This document shows, in pieces, positions 63,012-64,000 of a stretch of DNA of 64,000 nucleotides (position 1 is its first letter; every line of letters starts with the position of its first letter). The stretch is from Streptomyces spongiicola. GTDB lineage: Bacteria; Actinomycetota; Actinomycetes; Streptomycetales; Streptomycetaceae. The DNA lies in NCBI RefSeq assembly GCF_003122365.1, contig NZ_CP029254.1, positions 7,070,001-7,134,000 of the forward strand, read 5' to 3'. The notes beneath the pieces are model-generated. The model made no database searches and had not been told where the DNA came from. It worked only from the letters and a program-made list of their open reading frames with translations. A program made the position numbers and the translations under genes.

Positions 63012-64000
63012 TCAGCGGGTGCCCGCACCGGCCGGAACGGGGGCGGTCAGGCGCACGGGCAGTGCGCGGTGGCCGTTCATGATGAACGTGGGCAGCGGCT
63101 GCAACTCGTCGGCAGGCACCGCCAGGGACAGTTCGGGGAAGCGCTCGAACAGGGTGGACAGGCCCACGGTGGCCACCAGGCGGGCGACGCCGGCACCAAG
63201 GCAGTAGTGGGGTCCGTGGCCGAACGACAGGTGCTCCTTGTCGGCGCGGGTGATGTCGAAGTCGCCGGCGCTCTCCCCGTGCAGCTTCGGGTCGCGGCCG
63301 ACGCCGCTGTAGTTGACGAGGATCGGGTCGCCCCTGGGGATCGTCACCCCGTCCAGTTCGATGTCCTCGACGGCGTACCGCAGCGGCAGGTGGGCCAGCG
63401 GCGACTCCACGCGCAGTGTCTCGTCGATCACGTCGTCCCACGAGGCGCGGCCGGACCGGACGAGTTCGAGCTGCTCGGGGTGGGTGAGCAGGGCGGTGAT
63501 CGCGTTGTCGAAGAAGTTGATGGTGGTCTCCGAGCCGGCGCCGAGGATGGCGAAGATGGTGTCGCACAGCTCGGCCTCCGACAGCCGGGAGCCGTCCTCG
63601 TCGCGGGCCGCGATCAGGTCGCTGGTGATGTCCTCGCCGGGGTCGGCGCGCTTGTGGGCGACCAGCTCCTCCATCGCGCCGCGCCAGTTGAGCAGGACCG
63701 CCTGGGCCTGCTCGGGGGTGACGGTGGTGTCCACCATCATGTCGATGACCTTGGCGGTGGCGGTGCGCGCCTCCTCGGACATGCCGATCAGCTCGGCGAC
63801 GAGCATGGCCGGCAGCGGGTACGCGAAGCGCTCGCGCAGATCGACGACCTCACCGGGCTCGGCGGCCTCCAGCGCGTCGAGCAGCCCGTTGGTGAGCTGC
63901 TCGATGAGCGGGCGGACGGCCTGGGTGCGGCGGGGTGTGAAGGCCTTGCCGACGAGCCGGCGCAGCCGGACGTGGTCCTTGCCGTAGGCGGTGACCATGT
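63012..64000 (-). CDS. Cytochrome P450, N-terminus beyond the right edge
   Basis: The last 329 residues or so of a bacterial P450: YGKDHVRLRRLVGKAFTPRR (C-helix region), AILGAGSETTINFFDNAITA (I helix), DETLRVESPLAHLPLRYAVE (ExxR) and the heme loop SFGHGPHYCLGAGVARL with its Cys. All catalytic landmarks are present. The ATG at 63998 is almost certainly internal, since the first 60-80 residues of the family are missing. It converges on the SgcJ-like gene and probably acts in tailoring the third cluster's product. Confidence 0.9.
   Translation of the reverse strand, partial: MVTAYGKDHVRLRRLVGKAFTPRRTQAVRPLIEQLTNGLLDALEAAEPGEVVDLRERFAYPLPAMLVAELIGMSEEARTATAKVIDMMVDTTVTPEQAQAVLLNWRGAMEELVAHKRADPGEDITSDLIAARDEDGSRLSEAELCDTIFAILGAGSETTINFFDNAITALLTHPEQLELVRSGRASWDDVIDETLRVESPLAHLPLRYAVEDIELDGVTIPRGDPILVNYSGVGRDPKLHGESAGDFDITRADKEHLSFGHGPHYCLGAGVARLVATVGLSTLFERFPELSLAVPADELQPLPTFIMNGHRALPVRLTAPVPAGAGTR

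Overview
The window is high-GC actinobacterial DNA, most likely Streptomyces. Coding regions use G/C third positions almost everywhere, genes overlap through ATGA/GTGA junctions, start codons include many GTG, and a few rare TTA (bldA-type) codons appear in key genes. No rRNA, tRNA or CRISPR array was found. The DNA carries three natural-product clusters side by side, separated by mobile-element debris, an arrangement typical of a chromosome arm or a large linear plasmid.

Region 1 (1-11.5 kb) is about half of a staurosporine-type indolocarbazole cluster in the known order staD-staO | staG-staN-staA-staB | staR. It holds chromopyrrolic acid synthase (cut by the left edge), tryptophan oxidase, N-glycosyltransferase, the P450 for the second C-N bond, dTDP-glucose synthase and dehydratase, and a large LuxR-type activator. 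staP, staC, the methyltransferases and the remaining sugar genes must lie to the left.

Region 2 (11.5-16.9 kb) is a spacer with an ADP-ribosyltransferase-like gene paired with a DUF6236-type protein, a decayed IS3 copy, a dienelactone-hydrolase-like gene without its nucleophile, and short tandem repeats.

Region 3 (16.9-40.6 kb) resembles the acarbose (acb/gac) pseudo-oligosaccharide cluster. One long minus-strand operon encodes an aminotransferase, an ABC exporter (ATPase plus two permeases), a cyclitol kinase, two homologous glycosyl/pseudoglycosyltransferases (one fused to a HAD phosphatase), a nucleotidyltransferase, an AcbK-like PfkB kinase, an amylomaltase, 2-epi-5-epi-valiolone synthase, a cupin, a ROK kinase and two oxidoreductases. 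A divergent pair makes dTDP-4-keto-6-deoxyglucose, and a LacI-type regulator follows. The inferred route is sedoheptulose-7-phosphate to an activated valienol-like cyclitol, joined to a 4-amino-4,6-dideoxyglucosyl-maltooligosaccharide and exported.

Region 4 (40.6-50.6 kb) is a mobile-element graveyard: a short inverted-repeat element, a group II intron domain V remnant, a complete IS3-family element, an IS5-type transposase tail fused to the last codons of metK, a frameshifted membrane-protein gene, a truncated molybdopterin oxidoreductase and a striking G/T-rich tract. A few intact genes survive: a quinone-oxidoreductase-like enzyme, an ArsR-type regulator with a coupled membrane protein, an SDR and a DUF4287 protein.

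Region 5 (50.6-64 kb) is the start of a third cluster built around a beta-tyrosine unit like that of C-1027-type enediynes: MIO aminomutase (SgcC4-like), free-standing adenylation protein (SgcC1-like), condensation enzyme (SgcC5-like), HpaB-type hydroxylase (SgcC-like), an SgcJ-like small protein, two acyl-CoA-dehydrogenase-fold monooxygenases, a FAD monooxygenase and a P450 cut by the right edge. No halogenase, carrier protein or enediyne PKS is visible here.
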